Assembly: GCF_002269505.1 (NCBI RefSeq)
Contig: NZ_NQKQ01000002.1
Span: 62,001-126,000, forward strand
Direction of reading: 5' to 3'
Source of the DNA: Pseudomonas fragi
Lineage (GTDB): Bacteria; Pseudomonadota; Gammaproteobacteria; Pseudomonadales; Pseudomonadaceae
Length of the DNA: 64,000 bases
Part shown: piece by piece, positions 53,736-61,782 of the stretch
Layout of the letters: each line of letters opens with the position of its first letter
How positions within the stretch are numbered: position 1 is the stretch's first letter
Made by a program: the position numbers and the translations under genes
The notes under the pieces: generated by a model
What the model was told of the DNA's origin: nothing
What the model saw: only the letters and a program-made list of their open reading frames with translations
The model's database searches: none

Positions 53736-54605
53736 CTAGTTGAACTCATCGCCTACCGGGTAGCGGCTGGCGTTGAGACTTTCCTTGATTTTGCGCAGGT
53801 GTGGCTGGAAGTCCACGCCACGGCGCAACGTCATGCCGGTGGCCAGTACATCCAGTACGGTCAACTGGATGATGCGCGAGGTCATCGGCATATAGATGTC
53901 GGTGTCTTCGGGCAGCGGAATATTCAGGCTCAGGGTACTGGCCTTGGCCAGTGGCGAGTTTTCCGCGGTCAGGCCCAGCACCGAGGCACCGTTGGCGCGC
54001 GCAATGCGAGCCACTTCCACCAGTTCACGGGTGCGACCGGTGTAGGAAATAATCACGAACAATTCACCGGTATGGGCCACCGAGGCGATCATGCGCTGCA
54101 TCAGCACGTCGGCGTGAGCGGTGACGGCCAGGTTGAAGCGGAAGAACTTGTGCTGCGCATCCAGTGCTACCGGTGCTGAAGCGCCCAGGCCAAAAAAATG
54201 GATCTGCCGGGCCTGGATCAGCAAGTCGACGGCGCGGCTGATAAGGTTGGGGTCCAGTGCCTGGCAGGCACTGTCCAGCGAGGCGATGGCGCTGCCGAAG
54301 ATTTTTTGTGTATACGCGGCCGGATTATCGTCAGCCTCGACTGCACGGCTCACGTAAGCTGCGCCGCTGGCCAGGCTTTGTGCCAGTTGCAGCTTTAATT
54401 CGGGGTAGCCGCTGACGCCAAATGAACGGCAGAAACGGTTGACCGTAGGCTCGCTGACCGATGCCGCCTGCGCCAGCGCGGCGATGCTGAACCGGGTCGC
54501 CTGCTGCGGGTTCTGCAAAATGATTTCGGCCACTTTGCGCTCGGCCTTGTTCAGGTCTTCGAGGCGGCCCTTGATCTGTTCGAGTAAATTTCGCACGCGG
54601 TCCAT
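53736..54605 (-). CDS. hexR: Transcriptional repressor HexR (RpiR family)
   Basis: 289-residue repressor of central glucose metabolism. N-terminal RpiR helix-turn-helix (1-77, [27 protein letters not shown]) and C-terminal SIS sugar-phosphate domain (about 125-260, [34 protein letters not shown]). In pseudomonads it binds TTGT-N7/8-ACAA sites at zwf, edd and gap-1 and is released by KDPG. Divergent from zwf-pgl-eda; matching sites are present at all three places in this window. Confidence 0.95.
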   Translation of the reverse strand: MDRVRNLLEQIKGRLEDLNKAERKVAEIILQNPQQATRFSIAALAQAASVSEPTVNRFCRSFGVSGYPELKLQLAQSLASGAAYVSRAVEADDNPAAYTQKIFGSAIASLDSACQALDPNLISRAVDLLIQARQIHFFGLGASAPVALDAQHKFFRFNLAVTAHADVLMQRMIASVAHTGELFVIISYTGRTRELVEVARIARANGASVLGLTAENSPLAKASTLSLNIPLPEDTDIYMPMTSRIIQLTVLDVLATGMTLRRGVDFQPHLRKIKESLNASRYPVGDEFN

Positions 54606-54719
54606 TTATGATCCTTGGGTCAGCGATGCAAGAACCGGATTAAAGCGGTTCTGGAAGGTGGCCTATCCTACTGGTGGCCTGAGACGACCACTAGCAGGAA
54701 TCTGTATTTTGAGAAAATG

Positions 54720-54734
54720 TTGTGTTTATTACTA
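54720..54734. promoter_or_regulatory. HexR-type operator between hexR and zwf
   Basis: TTGT-GTTTATT-ACTA, one mismatch from TTGT-N7-ACAA, 68-82 bases upstream of zwf. Completes the set of HexR sites for all pathway units. Confidence 0.65.
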
Positions 54735-54750
54735 CATTTTTCCTTGAGTG

Positions 54751-54769
54751 ATACCTTGAAAAAAGGTAT
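54751..54769. other. Inverted repeat in the zwf leader
   Basis: ATACCTT-GAAAA-AAGGTAT, a perfect 7-bp inverted repeat 33-51 bases upstream of the zwf start. May be part of the promoter/operator or a leader hairpin. Confidence 0.35.
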
Positions 54770-54801
54770 TTGTAGCTTAACTTGATAAAAGAACAAACAT
54801 C

Positions 54802-56271
54802 ATGCCTTCGATTACGGTTGAACCGTGCACCTTTGCCTTGTTCGGCGCCCTTGGCGATCTGGCCTTGCGCAAGCTGTTTCCTGCCTTGTACCAACTGGAC
54901 CGTGCCGGCCTGCTGCATGCTGACACGCGTATTCTGGCGCTGGCCCGTGAGCCGGGCGACGCCTCCAGGCACCTGGCACATATTGACAGTCAGTTGCGCC
55001 AGTATCTGGGCGAAAAGGACATCGAAGTCGAGGCGCTGAACCGCTTCCTGGCTCGCTTGAGCTATCTGCATGTAGATTTTTTCAAGACTGAAGATTACCT
55101 CGCGCTGGCTGAACTGGCCGGCACCGAACAGCGCCTGATCGCTTATTTCGCCACGCCGGCGGCAGTGTATGGCGCCATTTGCGAAAACCTGTCCGCCGTC
55201 GGTCTGGCTGAAAACACCCGTGTGGTGCTGGAAAAACCCATCGGCTCGGACCTGGAATCCTCGCGCAAGGTCAACGATTCCGTGGCGCAGTTCTTCCCCG
55301 AGAACCGCACTTACCGCATCGACCACTACCTGGGCAAGGAAACCGTACAAAACCTGATCGCGCTGCGTTTTGCCAACAGCCTGTTCGAGACCCAGTGGAA
55401 CCAGCGCTACATCTCCCACGTTGAAATCACCGTGGCCGAGAAAGTCGGCATCGAGGGCCGTTGGGGCTACTTCGACAAGGCTGGCCAACTGCGCGACATG
55501 ATCCAGAACCACCTGTTGCAGCTGCTTTGCCTGATTGCCATGGACCCGCCGGCGGACCTGTCGGCCGATAGCATTCGCGACGAAAAGGTAAAAGTGCTCA
55601 AGGCCCTGGCCCCGATCAGCGCCGAAGGCCTGACCACTCAGGTGGTGCGCGGCCAGTATATTGCCGGTTACAGCGAAGGCCAGTCGGTGCCGGGTTACCT
55701 GGAGGAAGAAAATTCCAACACCCAGAGCGACACCGAGACTTTTGTGGCGCTGCGTGCCGATATTCGCAACTGGCGCTGGGCGGGTGTGCCGTTCTACCTG
55801 CGCACCGGCAAGCGCATGCCGCAAAAGCTGTCGCAAATTGTTATTCACTTCAAGGAACCGTCGCACTACATCTTCGCCCCGGAGCAGCGCCTGCAGATCG
55901 GCAACAAGCTGATCATTCGCCTGCAGCCGGACGAAGGCATTTCCTTGCGGGTGATGACCAAGGACCAGGGCCTGGACAAAGGCATGCAACTGCGCAGTGG
56001 CCCGTTGCAGTTGAATTTTTCCGACACTTATCGCAGCACACGGATTCCGGATGCCTACGAGCGTTTGTTGCTCGAAGTCATGCGTGGCAACCAGAACCTG
56101 TTTGTACGCAAAGATGAAATTGAAGCGGCATGGAAATGGTGCGACCAGTTGATCGCCGGCTGGAAAAAGTCTGGCGATGCGCCCAAGCCGTACGCGGCGG
56201 GCTCCTGGGGACCGATGAGTTCCATTGCACTGATTACGCGGGACGGGAGGTCTTGGTATGGCGATATCTGA
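54802..56271 (+). CDS. zwf: Glucose-6-phosphate 1-dehydrogenase
   Basis: 489-residue enzyme making 6-phosphogluconolactone with NADP or NAD reduction. Coenzyme-binding start [19 protein letters not shown]; catalytic signature [15 protein letters not shown] (about 170-184) with the His-Asp dyad; C-terminal GSWGP. The ATG at 54802 is supported by family alignment, although the ribosome site (AAAGAAC) is weak. First gene of zwf-pgl-eda; overlaps pgl by 14 bases. HexR-controlled. Confidence 0.95.
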   Translation: MPSITVEPCTFALFGALGDLALRKLFPALYQLDRAGLLHADTRILALAREPGDASRHLAHIDSQLRQYLGEKDIEVEALNRFLARLSYLHVDFFKTEDYLALAELAGTEQRLIAYFATPAAVYGAICENLSAVGLAENTRVVLEKPIGSDLESSRKVNDSVAQFFPENRTYRIDHYLGKETVQNLIALRFANSLFETQWNQRYISHVEITVAEKVGIEGRWGYFDKAGQLRDMIQNHLLQLLCLIAMDPPADLSADSIRDEKVKVLKALAPISAEGLTTQVVRGQYIAGYSEGQSVPGYLEEENSNTQSDTETFVALRADIRNWRWAGVPFYLRTGKRMPQKLSQIVIHFKEPSHYIFAPEQRLQIGNKLIIRLQPDEGISLRVMTKDQGLDKGMQLRSGPLQLNFSDTYRSTRIPDAYERLLLEVMRGNQNLFVRKDEIEAAWKWCDQLIAGWKKSGDAPKPYAAGSWGPMSSIALITRDGRSWYGDI

Positions 56272-56971
56272 TTTGAAACTGCCGGAAGGGGTCAACGCGC
56301 ACACCTTCAAGAACCCGGCGACTATGGCCGAGGGACTGGCAATCAGCGTTGCCGCCCAGTTGAACCAGGCTATCGCCGAGCAGGGTGTTGCCACGCTGGT
56401 GGTGTCCGGCGGTCGCAGCCCGGTGGCGTTTTTTGAAAGTCTGGTCAAGCAGCCGGTCGACTGGTCGAAAGTGGTCATCAGCCTGGCCGATGAACGCTGG
56501 GTGCCGGTGGAACATGCCGACAGCAATGCCGGCCTGCTGAAAAAGCACTTGCTGCAGGGACCGGCTGCCAAAGCGCGCTTTGTCGGTTTGTACAACGCTG
56601 CCGCCACGGTTGAAAGGGCGGCGCTGGAAGCGGATCAGGGGCTGGCCGAGTTGCCGCCGATTGATGTGTTGATCCTCGGCATGGGCGATGACGGGCATAC
56701 CGCGTCGCTGTTTCCCAACAGTCCGAACCTGAACGAAGCCTTGCAACTCGACAACCCGCGCCGTTGCTGGGCGATGCTGGCACCTACTGTGCCGCACCAG
56801 CGCCTGAGCATGAGCCGCAGCCTGTTGGCCAGCGCGAAACACAAGGTGCTGTCGATCCAGGGCCAGTCCAAATTGAACACCCTCAACGAAGCGCTGGGAG
56901 GCACTGATGTTGCCGCCTTGCCGATTCGTGCCTTTCTGCAACCTACGTTAGAGATTTACTGGTGCCCATGA
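56258..56971 (+). CDS. pgl: 6-phosphogluconolactonase
   Basis: 237-residue lactonase of the DevB type that hydrolyses 6-phosphogluconolactone. Family motifs [15 protein letters not shown] near residue 50, DERWVP (about 75-80) and the catalytic-site [14 protein letters not shown]. Its start lies inside the end of zwf, so translation is coupled. It feeds 6-phosphogluconate to Edd. Confidence 0.94.
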   Translation: MAISDLKLPEGVNAHTFKNPATMAEGLAISVAAQLNQAIAEQGVATLVVSGGRSPVAFFESLVKQPVDWSKVVISLADERWVPVEHADSNAGLLKKHLLQGPAAKARFVGLYNAAATVERAALEADQGLAELPPIDVLILGMGDDGHTASLFPNSPNLNEALQLDNPRRCWAMLAPTVPHQRLSMSRSLLASAKHKVLSIQGQSKLNTLNEALGGTDVAALPIRAFLQPTLEIYWCP

Positions 56972-56988
56972 GCCAAGGATCAGCTGCC

Positions 56989-57654
56989 ATGACAATAAAA
57001 ACTGCGAACGTATCGATGGCGGAAAAAGTCGCCCTGATCGACCAACTGTGTGCCCAAGCACGAATTCTGCCGGTGATTACCATCGCACGTAAGCAGGACA
57101 TCCTGCCGTTGGCCGATGCGCTGGCAGCCGGTGGTCTGACGGCGCTGGAAGTCACCCTGCGTTCCGAGTTCGGCCTTGAGGCGATCCGTGTGTTGCGTGA
57201 TCAGCGGCCTGAACTGGTCACCGGTGCTGGCACCGTGCTGGACCGTCACATGCTGGCGGCGGCCGAAGAGGCCGGTTCGCAATTTATTGTCACGCCGGGC
57301 ATTACCCGTGACTTGCTTGAGGCCAGTGTTGCCAGCGACATTCCGCTGCTGCCGGGCATCAGCAATGCCTCCGGGATCATGGAAGGCTATGGCTTGGGTT
57401 ACCGTCGTTTCAAACTGTTCCCGGCAGAAGTCAGTGGTGGCGTGGCGGCTATCAAGGCGCTGGGTGGGCCTTTTGGCGAAGTGAAATTCTGCCCGACCGG
57501 CGGTGTAGGCCCGGCGAATATCCGCAACTACATGGCGTTGAAAAACGTGATGTGCGTGGGCGGCAGCTGGATGCTGGACAGTGAATGGATCAAGAACGGC
57601 GACTGGGCCCGGATCCAGGAATGCACCGCCGAGGCGCTTGCCTTGCTGGATTGA
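56989..57654 (+). CDS. eda: KDPG/KHG aldolase
   Basis: 221-residue class I aldolase splitting KDPG to pyruvate and glyceraldehyde 3-phosphate, the last Entner-Doudoroff step. Schiff-base Lys142 in RRFKLFPAEVSGG and catalytic Glu54 in TALEVTLRSE; these match Lys133/Glu45 of the E. coli enzyme with a constant offset of 9. Three in-frame starts exist (GTG 56962, ATG 56968, ATG 56989); the last is used because AAGGA lies about 9 bases ahead and length then fits. Last gene of zwf-pgl-eda. Confidence 0.94.
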   Translation: MTIKTANVSMAEKVALIDQLCAQARILPVITIARKQDILPLADALAAGGLTALEVTLRSEFGLEAIRVLRDQRPELVTGAGTVLDRHMLAAAEEAGSQFIVTPGITRDLLEASVASDIPLLPGISNASGIMEGYGLGYRRFKLFPAEVSGGVAAIKALGGPFGEVKFCPTGGVGPANIRNYMALKNVMCVGGSWMLDSEWIKNGDWARIQECTAEALALLD

Positions 57655-57693
57655 TGTTTTAGTGACGAATTTGTTGTGTGTTCTACGGTTTTT

Positions 57694-57722
57694 GGTGCGC
57701 TTGGTCGGCGCACCTTTTTTTT
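57694..57722 (+). terminator. Intrinsic terminator after eda
   Basis: GGTGCGC-TTGGTCG-GCGCACC followed by eight T's. Ends the zwf-pgl-eda transcript. Confidence 0.92.
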
Positions 57723-57741
57723 GCCCGGATTTTAACTGCGA

Positions 57742-57847
57742 CCCTCACCCCAGCCCACTCCCAGAGGGAGAGGGAGCTGATTGTCGGTGTCCTTGAAATC
57801 GCGTGCGATCAGTCCCCTCTCCCTTTGGGAGAGGGTCAGGGTGAGGG
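57742..57847. repeat. CCCTCACCC-type inverted repeat
   Basis: CCCTCACCC...GAGGGAGAGGGAG and CTCTCCCTTTGGGAGAGGGT...GGGTGAGGG face each other across about 45 bp. This low-complexity G/A-rich palindrome is a frequent intergenic element in bacterial genomes. It lies between eda and the convergent aminotransferase gene, at a point where gene order changes relative to P. putida (recalled). Confidence 0.75.
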
Positions 57848-57851
57848 GCTT

Positions 57852-59039
57852 TTAGCCTTCAGCCAATTCCCGCAGCGCCCGCACCAACTGATTGATGTCT
57901 TCCACCGTAGTGGCAAACCCCACGGTAATGCGTATACAACTGCCACACGCCGAGCCATTACGCGCCACGGTGAACAGGTTGTAATCCTTGAGCAGGCGTT
58001 CAACCATCGGCTGCTGATCCTGCACATGGGTTAAGCGTAGTGATGTGATCGCGCAGTACAGCCGCGGATCATCATTGACCAGGACTTCAATACCCTCGAT
58101 CTTGCGCGCCTCGCTGACCCACAGGTTTCGCAGGTAGTTGAGCCGGGCCCCCTTGCCTCGGGCGCCACCCATTTCATGGTGTTCCTGCAGCACCTTGGTC
58201 AGAGTCAGCCAGGCGGGGATGTTGACGGTGCCATAAACGGCGCGGTTGCGAACATCCGGCTCGGGGTAGCGCTCGTTGCCCATATCGGGGTCGATATCGC
58301 CCAGGCGTTGCGGATCGATATACATCAGGCCCAGGGTCAGCGGCGCGCCAATCCATTTGTGCAGGTTGAAACCGGCAAAGGCCACGCCCAGTGCCGGCAG
58401 GTCCAGTTCGATCTGCCCCAGGGCATGGGCACCATCGAGAATCACATCCACCCCATGCTCTTTTGCCGCCGCAACAATCGCCTCTACGGGCATGACCAGG
58501 CCGGTGCGATGGGTTACGTGGGTGAGCGCCATCAGCTTGATCCGCGGGTTACGTTCAAACGCCTGGCGATAGCTGTCCACCAGGCTTTCAAAGGTGGCGG
58601 GGTGCGTGTGGGTAATTTCGATGATTTCAAGGCCGCGTTGGCGTGCTACCCCACGCATGGCGTACTCGACGCTGTGGTATTCCAGATCGCTGATCAGCAG
58701 TTGATCACCCGCTTGCAGGCCGTTGTAGTTGCGGATCAATGATTGCAGACCGTCTGACGCACAAAAGGTCAGTGCCAGGCCGGCAGGGGCTACACCGAGC
58801 AGTCCGGCCAGCGAATCGCGAATTTCCAAGCCCTGGGTAGTATCGAAGTGCTGGCGCACAGGCACCGAGTTGTTGCGGTTGATGAAGTCGATATTGCGCT
58901 GGTAGTCCTGTGCCACTTCGCGAGTCATACGCCCGAAGTAGCCGTTTTCCAGGTTGATCGGCCCTGCAGCTACGTCGTAGCGCTCGGCGATGGCGTGCCA
59001 GAAGTGTTCGTCGCGGGCGTTGTCTTCAATCCTTGGCAT
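57852..59039 (-). CDS. PLP-dependent aminotransferase class V-like protein
   Basis: 395-residue fold-type I PLP enzyme related to isopenicillin-N epimerase and cysteine desulfurase-like proteins. Asp202 (DVILDGAHALGQ) and Lys228 (GFNLHKWIGAPLTLG) are the expected cofactor-ring ligand and Schiff-base residues; TFCASDGLQSLI binds the phosphate. Substrate unknown; it is not a NifS/IscS, lacking the catalytic cysteine loop. The C-terminal segment ends RITVGFATTVEDINQLVRAL. Monocistronic or first of a pair; the DUF3820 gene lies upstream on the same strand, 12 bp away. Confidence 0.85.
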   Translation of the reverse strand: MPRIEDNARDEHFWHAIAERYDVAAGPINLENGYFGRMTREVAQDYQRNIDFINRNNSVPVRQHFDTTQGLEIRDSLAGLLGVAPAGLALTFCASDGLQSLIRNYNGLQAGDQLLISDLEYHSVEYAMRGVARQRGLEIIEITHTHPATFESLVDSYRQAFERNPRIKLMALTHVTHRTGLVMPVEAIVAAAKEHGVDVILDGAHALGQIELDLPALGVAFAGFNLHKWIGAPLTLGLMYIDPQRLGDIDPDMGNERYPEPDVRNRAVYGTVNIPAWLTLTKVLQEHHEMGGARGKGARLNYLRNLWVSEARKIEGIEVLVNDDPRLYCAITSLRLTHVQDQQPMVERLLKDYNLFTVARNGSACGSCIRITVGFATTVEDINQLVRALRELAEG

Positions 59040-59051
59040 GGGGCAACTCTA

Positions 59052-59288
59052 TTAATGGCGGGGTTTGGGTTTTGAGTGTTTGGCGCGTAATGGGTCGAGC
59101 AGGTCCGACAGGCCGTTGTGATCGATCTCTTGCATCAGGGCCAGCAAGCCGCCCAGCTCTCCGTGGGGGAACCCCTCGCGGGCAAACCAGTTCAGGTACT
59201 GGCCAGGCAGGTCGGCAATGATTCGGCCTTTGTATTTGCCGAAGGGCATTTCACGGGTCACCAGCAGTTCGAGTTTTTCGGGGTTCAT
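59052..59288 (-). CDS. DUF3820 family small protein
   Basis: 78 residues; the core MPFGKYKGRIIADLPGQYLNWFAREGFPHGELG is the DUF3820 signature, also annotated as a putative quorum-sensing-regulated virulence factor, although the role is unproven. Related modules occur in nuclease-linked proteins, but nothing is fused here. ATG 59288 has AGAAGG about 8 bases upstream; longer frame to 59363 lacks support. Likely cotranscribed with the downstream aminotransferase-like gene. Confidence 0.8.
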   Translation of the reverse strand: MNPEKLELLVTREMPFGKYKGRIIADLPGQYLNWFAREGFPHGELGGLLALMQEIDHNGLSDLLDPLRAKHSKPKPRH

Positions 59289-59438
59289 GCACAGGCCTTC
59301 TAATGCGTTAAAGCATGGGATGAAAATACAGGCAATTTGCATGAAGGCCAATTGACAGATCATGCATATAAACCGGATACAGTTTTTTCGTTATTTATTA
59401 AGTTGCTGATTTATAAGGATTTTATTTAATTCTAAAAC

Positions 59439-59454
59439 TGGCACGAGCCCTGCA
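59439..59454 (+). promoter_or_regulatory. Sigma-54 promoter of the DUF2383 gene
   Basis: TGGCACG-AGCC-CTGCA: the -24 element is exact, the -12 element differs by one base (C for T), and GG/GC are 10 bases apart. Its end is 41 bases before the ATG at 59496, so transcription would start about 30 nt before the gene. Confidence 0.8.
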
Positions 59455-59495
59455 ATCTCTATTGCACGATCCTCAACCTTGTAAGGAATTGAACA

Positions 59496-59963
59496 ATGAC
59501 TGATCTCAATAAAGAAGCCATTAGCGTCCTGAACGATTTGATCGAAACCAGCAAAGACGGTCAGGAAGGGTTTAAATCCTGCGCCGAAGATATCAAACAC
59601 CCGGAGCTCAAGGCGTTGTTTGCCAAGCGTTCAGCTGAATGTGCAGCCGCAGCTGCCGAACTGCAGGCTCAGGTGCGTGCCCTGGGAGGCGACCCGGAAA
59701 CCAGCACCAGCGTGGCAGGTGACTTGCACCGCCGTTGGGTGGACGTCAAATCGGTGTTTACCGGCAAGGACGAAGAAGCGGTGCTCAACGAAGCCGAGCG
59801 CGGTGAAGACCATGCGCTGAAGGCTTATAAAGAAGCGCTGGAGAAAATCAGCAAGCACAACCTGGTGGGTATTCGTGATCTGGTTGAGCGTCAGTATCAC
59901 GGCGTGCAACGTAACCACGATCAGGTCAAGGCACTGCGCAATCAGGCCCGTGCCCGTGCGTGA
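59496..59963 (+). CDS. PA2169-family four-helix-bundle protein (DUF2383)
   Basis: 155 residues, predicted all-helical and soluble. It resembles the ferritin-like DUF2383 fold: LNDLIETSKDGQEGFKSCAED near the start, ELKALFAKRSAECAAAAAELQAQVRALGGDPETS in the middle, and GEDHALKAYKEAL later. Members are often stress-induced; biochemical function is unknown. AAGGAATTG precedes the ATG. The strong -24/-12 promoter suggests control by RpoN and an enhancer-binding protein encoded elsewhere. Confidence 0.85.
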   Translation: MTDLNKEAISVLNDLIETSKDGQEGFKSCAEDIKHPELKALFAKRSAECAAAAAELQAQVRALGGDPETSTSVAGDLHRRWVDVKSVFTGKDEEAVLNEAERGEDHALKAYKEALEKISKHNLVGIRDLVERQYHGVQRNHDQVKALRNQARARA

Positions 59964-59984
59964 TTAGCTTGAAGCTGTAGTTTC

Positions 59985-60077
59985 AAAATGTGGGAGCGAG
60001 CCTGCTCGCGATGCAATCAACCCGGTTGATCAGAATGATCGGGATGCTGCTATCGCGAGCAGGCTCGCTCCCATTTT
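59985..60077. repeat. REP pair between DUF2383 gene and phaJ1
   Basis: AAAATGTGGGAGCGAGCCTGCTCGCGAT and its inverted copy ATCGCGAGCAGGCTCGCTCCCATTTT about 40 bp apart, between convergent genes. Same subtype as the units at 17039, 24628 and 27731. Confidence 0.88.
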
Positions 60078-60081
60078 GCGT

Positions 60082-60552
60082 TTAGCCAATGCTGATCGCT
60101 GGCAATACCGGCAGGGTTACGGTCTGCTGCTTGCGCGGGGCGATGATTTCAGCCTCGCCATCCACCACGATTTCGTCGCGTTGGTTGAATACGCGAGTAG
60201 CAATACGCACGCGGAACTTGGGCAGCTTTTCCAGGATCTCCAGGCGCACGGTCAGGGTGTCACCGATTTTTACCGGCTTTTGAAAGCTCATTTGCTGGCC
60301 GACATAAATGGTGCCCGGGCCAGGCAGTTCGCAAGCCACGGCGGCACTGATCAGCGCGCCGCTGAACATGCCATGGGCAATCCGTTCTTTGAACATGGTC
60401 GCGGCAGCGAACTCAGGGTCAAGGTGCACCGGGTTGTGGTCGCCGGACATGGCCGCAAAAAGCTGAATGTCACGCTCTCCGACGGTTTTGCTGTAGCTGG
60501 CAGTCTGGCCGACTTCGAGGGCTTCGTACGGGGTGTTGGTAACCTGAGTCAT
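60082..60552 (-). CDS. phaJ1: (R)-specific enoyl-CoA hydratase PhaJ1
   Basis: 156-residue single-hot-dog MaoC-like hydratase producing (R)-3-hydroxyacyl-CoA from enoyl-CoA, linking beta-oxidation to polyhydroxyalkanoate synthesis. Catalytic dyad Asp38/His43 in SGDHNPVHLD; ERIAHGMFSGALISAA and the C-terminal DGEAEIIAP also fit. Length and sequence match P. aeruginosa PhaJ1 as I recall it. It heads a conserved neighbourhood with the hydrolase and fadD2-fadD1. Confidence 0.88.
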   Translation of the reverse strand: MTQVTNTPYEALEVGQTASYSKTVGERDIQLFAAMSGDHNPVHLDPEFAAATMFKERIAHGMFSGALISAAVACELPGPGTIYVGQQMSFQKPVKIGDTLTVRLEILEKLPKFRVRIATRVFNQRDEIVVDGEAEIIAPRKQQTVTLPVLPAISIG

Positions 60553-60630
60553 CTAGCGCATGTCCTGTGACGAGTGTTTGGTTTTAAAGCTATGATTTTA
60601 AAAGCTTTTTAATTAAAAAGTGTGTTTTGC

Positions 60631-61575
60631 TCATTCGCTTCGCGCAGGCCGTGTGTGGCTCAAAGCCTGATTGAGCCAGGCAATTACATCTGCCATGACT
60701 TCGTCGCGATTGGTTTCGTTGAAGAGTTCGTGCCGCGCCTGCGGGTACACATTCAGTTGTAACTGACGATTGCCGGCACTTCGCAAAGCGTTGGCCAGAT
60801 CAATGAGACGCTTGCCTTCACTCACCGGATCACATTCGCCACCCATTATCAGTAAAGGCAGGCCCGGATCGATCTGAGCGAGATTGGACGCTTTGCTGAT
60901 TTGCTGCAACCCGCCAAGCAGGTCGATCCACAGTTGGTTGGTACAGCGAAAGCCGCACAAGGGGTCGCTGGCGTAGGCATCGACCTGCGCTGGATCACGG
61001 CTGAGCCAGTCATACGCCGTGCGATTGGGCTTGAAGGCCTTATTGAACGAACCGAACGACAGCCACTCGATCAGCGCGCTACGGCCCTTGGCCCCCTGGC
61101 GCCAGCGCTCGAAGCGGGCGATCAGGCTGGCCGCACGATAGAGTGCCACCGGCTGGAAGTTGGAGGCGCTGAGTATCGCCCCTTGCAGGCTGGCACCGTG
61201 ATGCATGAGGTATGCCTGCGCGATATAGCTGCCCATGCTGTGGCCAAGCAGAAAAATCGGCACGCCGGGATGGCTCTGGCTGATATGCCGGCTCAGGCTG
61301 GCCACGTCGCTGACCACCGTGCACCAGCCATCGTTGTCGGCAAAGTAGCCCAGGGTGCCACGCTCGGCTGTTTTGCCGTGGCCGCGCTGGTCATGGGCAT
61401 ACAGGGCAAAACCGGCAGCACACAGCGTCTGGCCCAGGTAGGCATAACGGCCACTGTGTTCGGCCATGCCATGAGCCAGCAGCACAACAGCCCTGGGCGT
61501 GCCGTCTCCCAGCCACTGGTTGACGAAAAGACCACTGCGATCATTCGCATCCAGCCAGAAAGTCTCAGGGGTCAT
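60631..61575 (-). CDS. Alpha/beta hydrolase (monoacylglycerol lipase/lysophospholipase-like)
   Basis: 314 residues with a serine-hydrolase fold of the Hydrolase_4 type: VVLLAHGMAEHSGRY oxyanion segment, HDQRGHGKTA, nucleophile Ser113 in LLGHSMGSYIAQA, an Asp in GECDPVSEG and the His in YPQARHELFNE. Probably releases fatty acids from monoacylglycerols or lysophospholipids, which FadD2/FadD1 next door can then activate. ATG 61575 is the start of the conserved part. Divergent from fadD2. Confidence 0.88.
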   Translation of the reverse strand: MTPETFWLDANDRSGLFVNQWLGDGTPRAVVLLAHGMAEHSGRYAYLGQTLCAAGFALYAHDQRGHGKTAERGTLGYFADNDGWCTVVSDVASLSRHISQSHPGVPIFLLGHSMGSYIAQAYLMHHGASLQGAILSASNFQPVALYRAASLIARFERWRQGAKGRSALIEWLSFGSFNKAFKPNRTAYDWLSRDPAQVDAYASDPLCGFRCTNQLWIDLLGGLQQISKASNLAQIDPGLPLLIMGGECDPVSEGKRLIDLANALRSAGNRQLQLNVYPQARHELFNETNRDEVMADVIAWLNQALSHTRPARSE

Positions 61576-61782
61576 GGCATTTCCTTTAATTGTTGTCGTA
61601 GCAGTGTATCGCGCATTTGCGTGGCAGCCAGTTAACAGGCGCCACGCAGTAATAAGATTCAAGATGTAAATGGCGAAGATCGCTGTATTTGCCTACAACT
61701 TGATAACTGTTACCGTCCACAAGCTCTGCTTTTATTAGACAAGAGACGAGGGCAGACACATTCAGGTACGAGGATAAAAACA

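Noticed and set aside
54691..56607. A 638-codon open frame on the minus strand
   Set aside because: Antisense to zwf and part of pgl, both certain genes; no ribosome site or domain.
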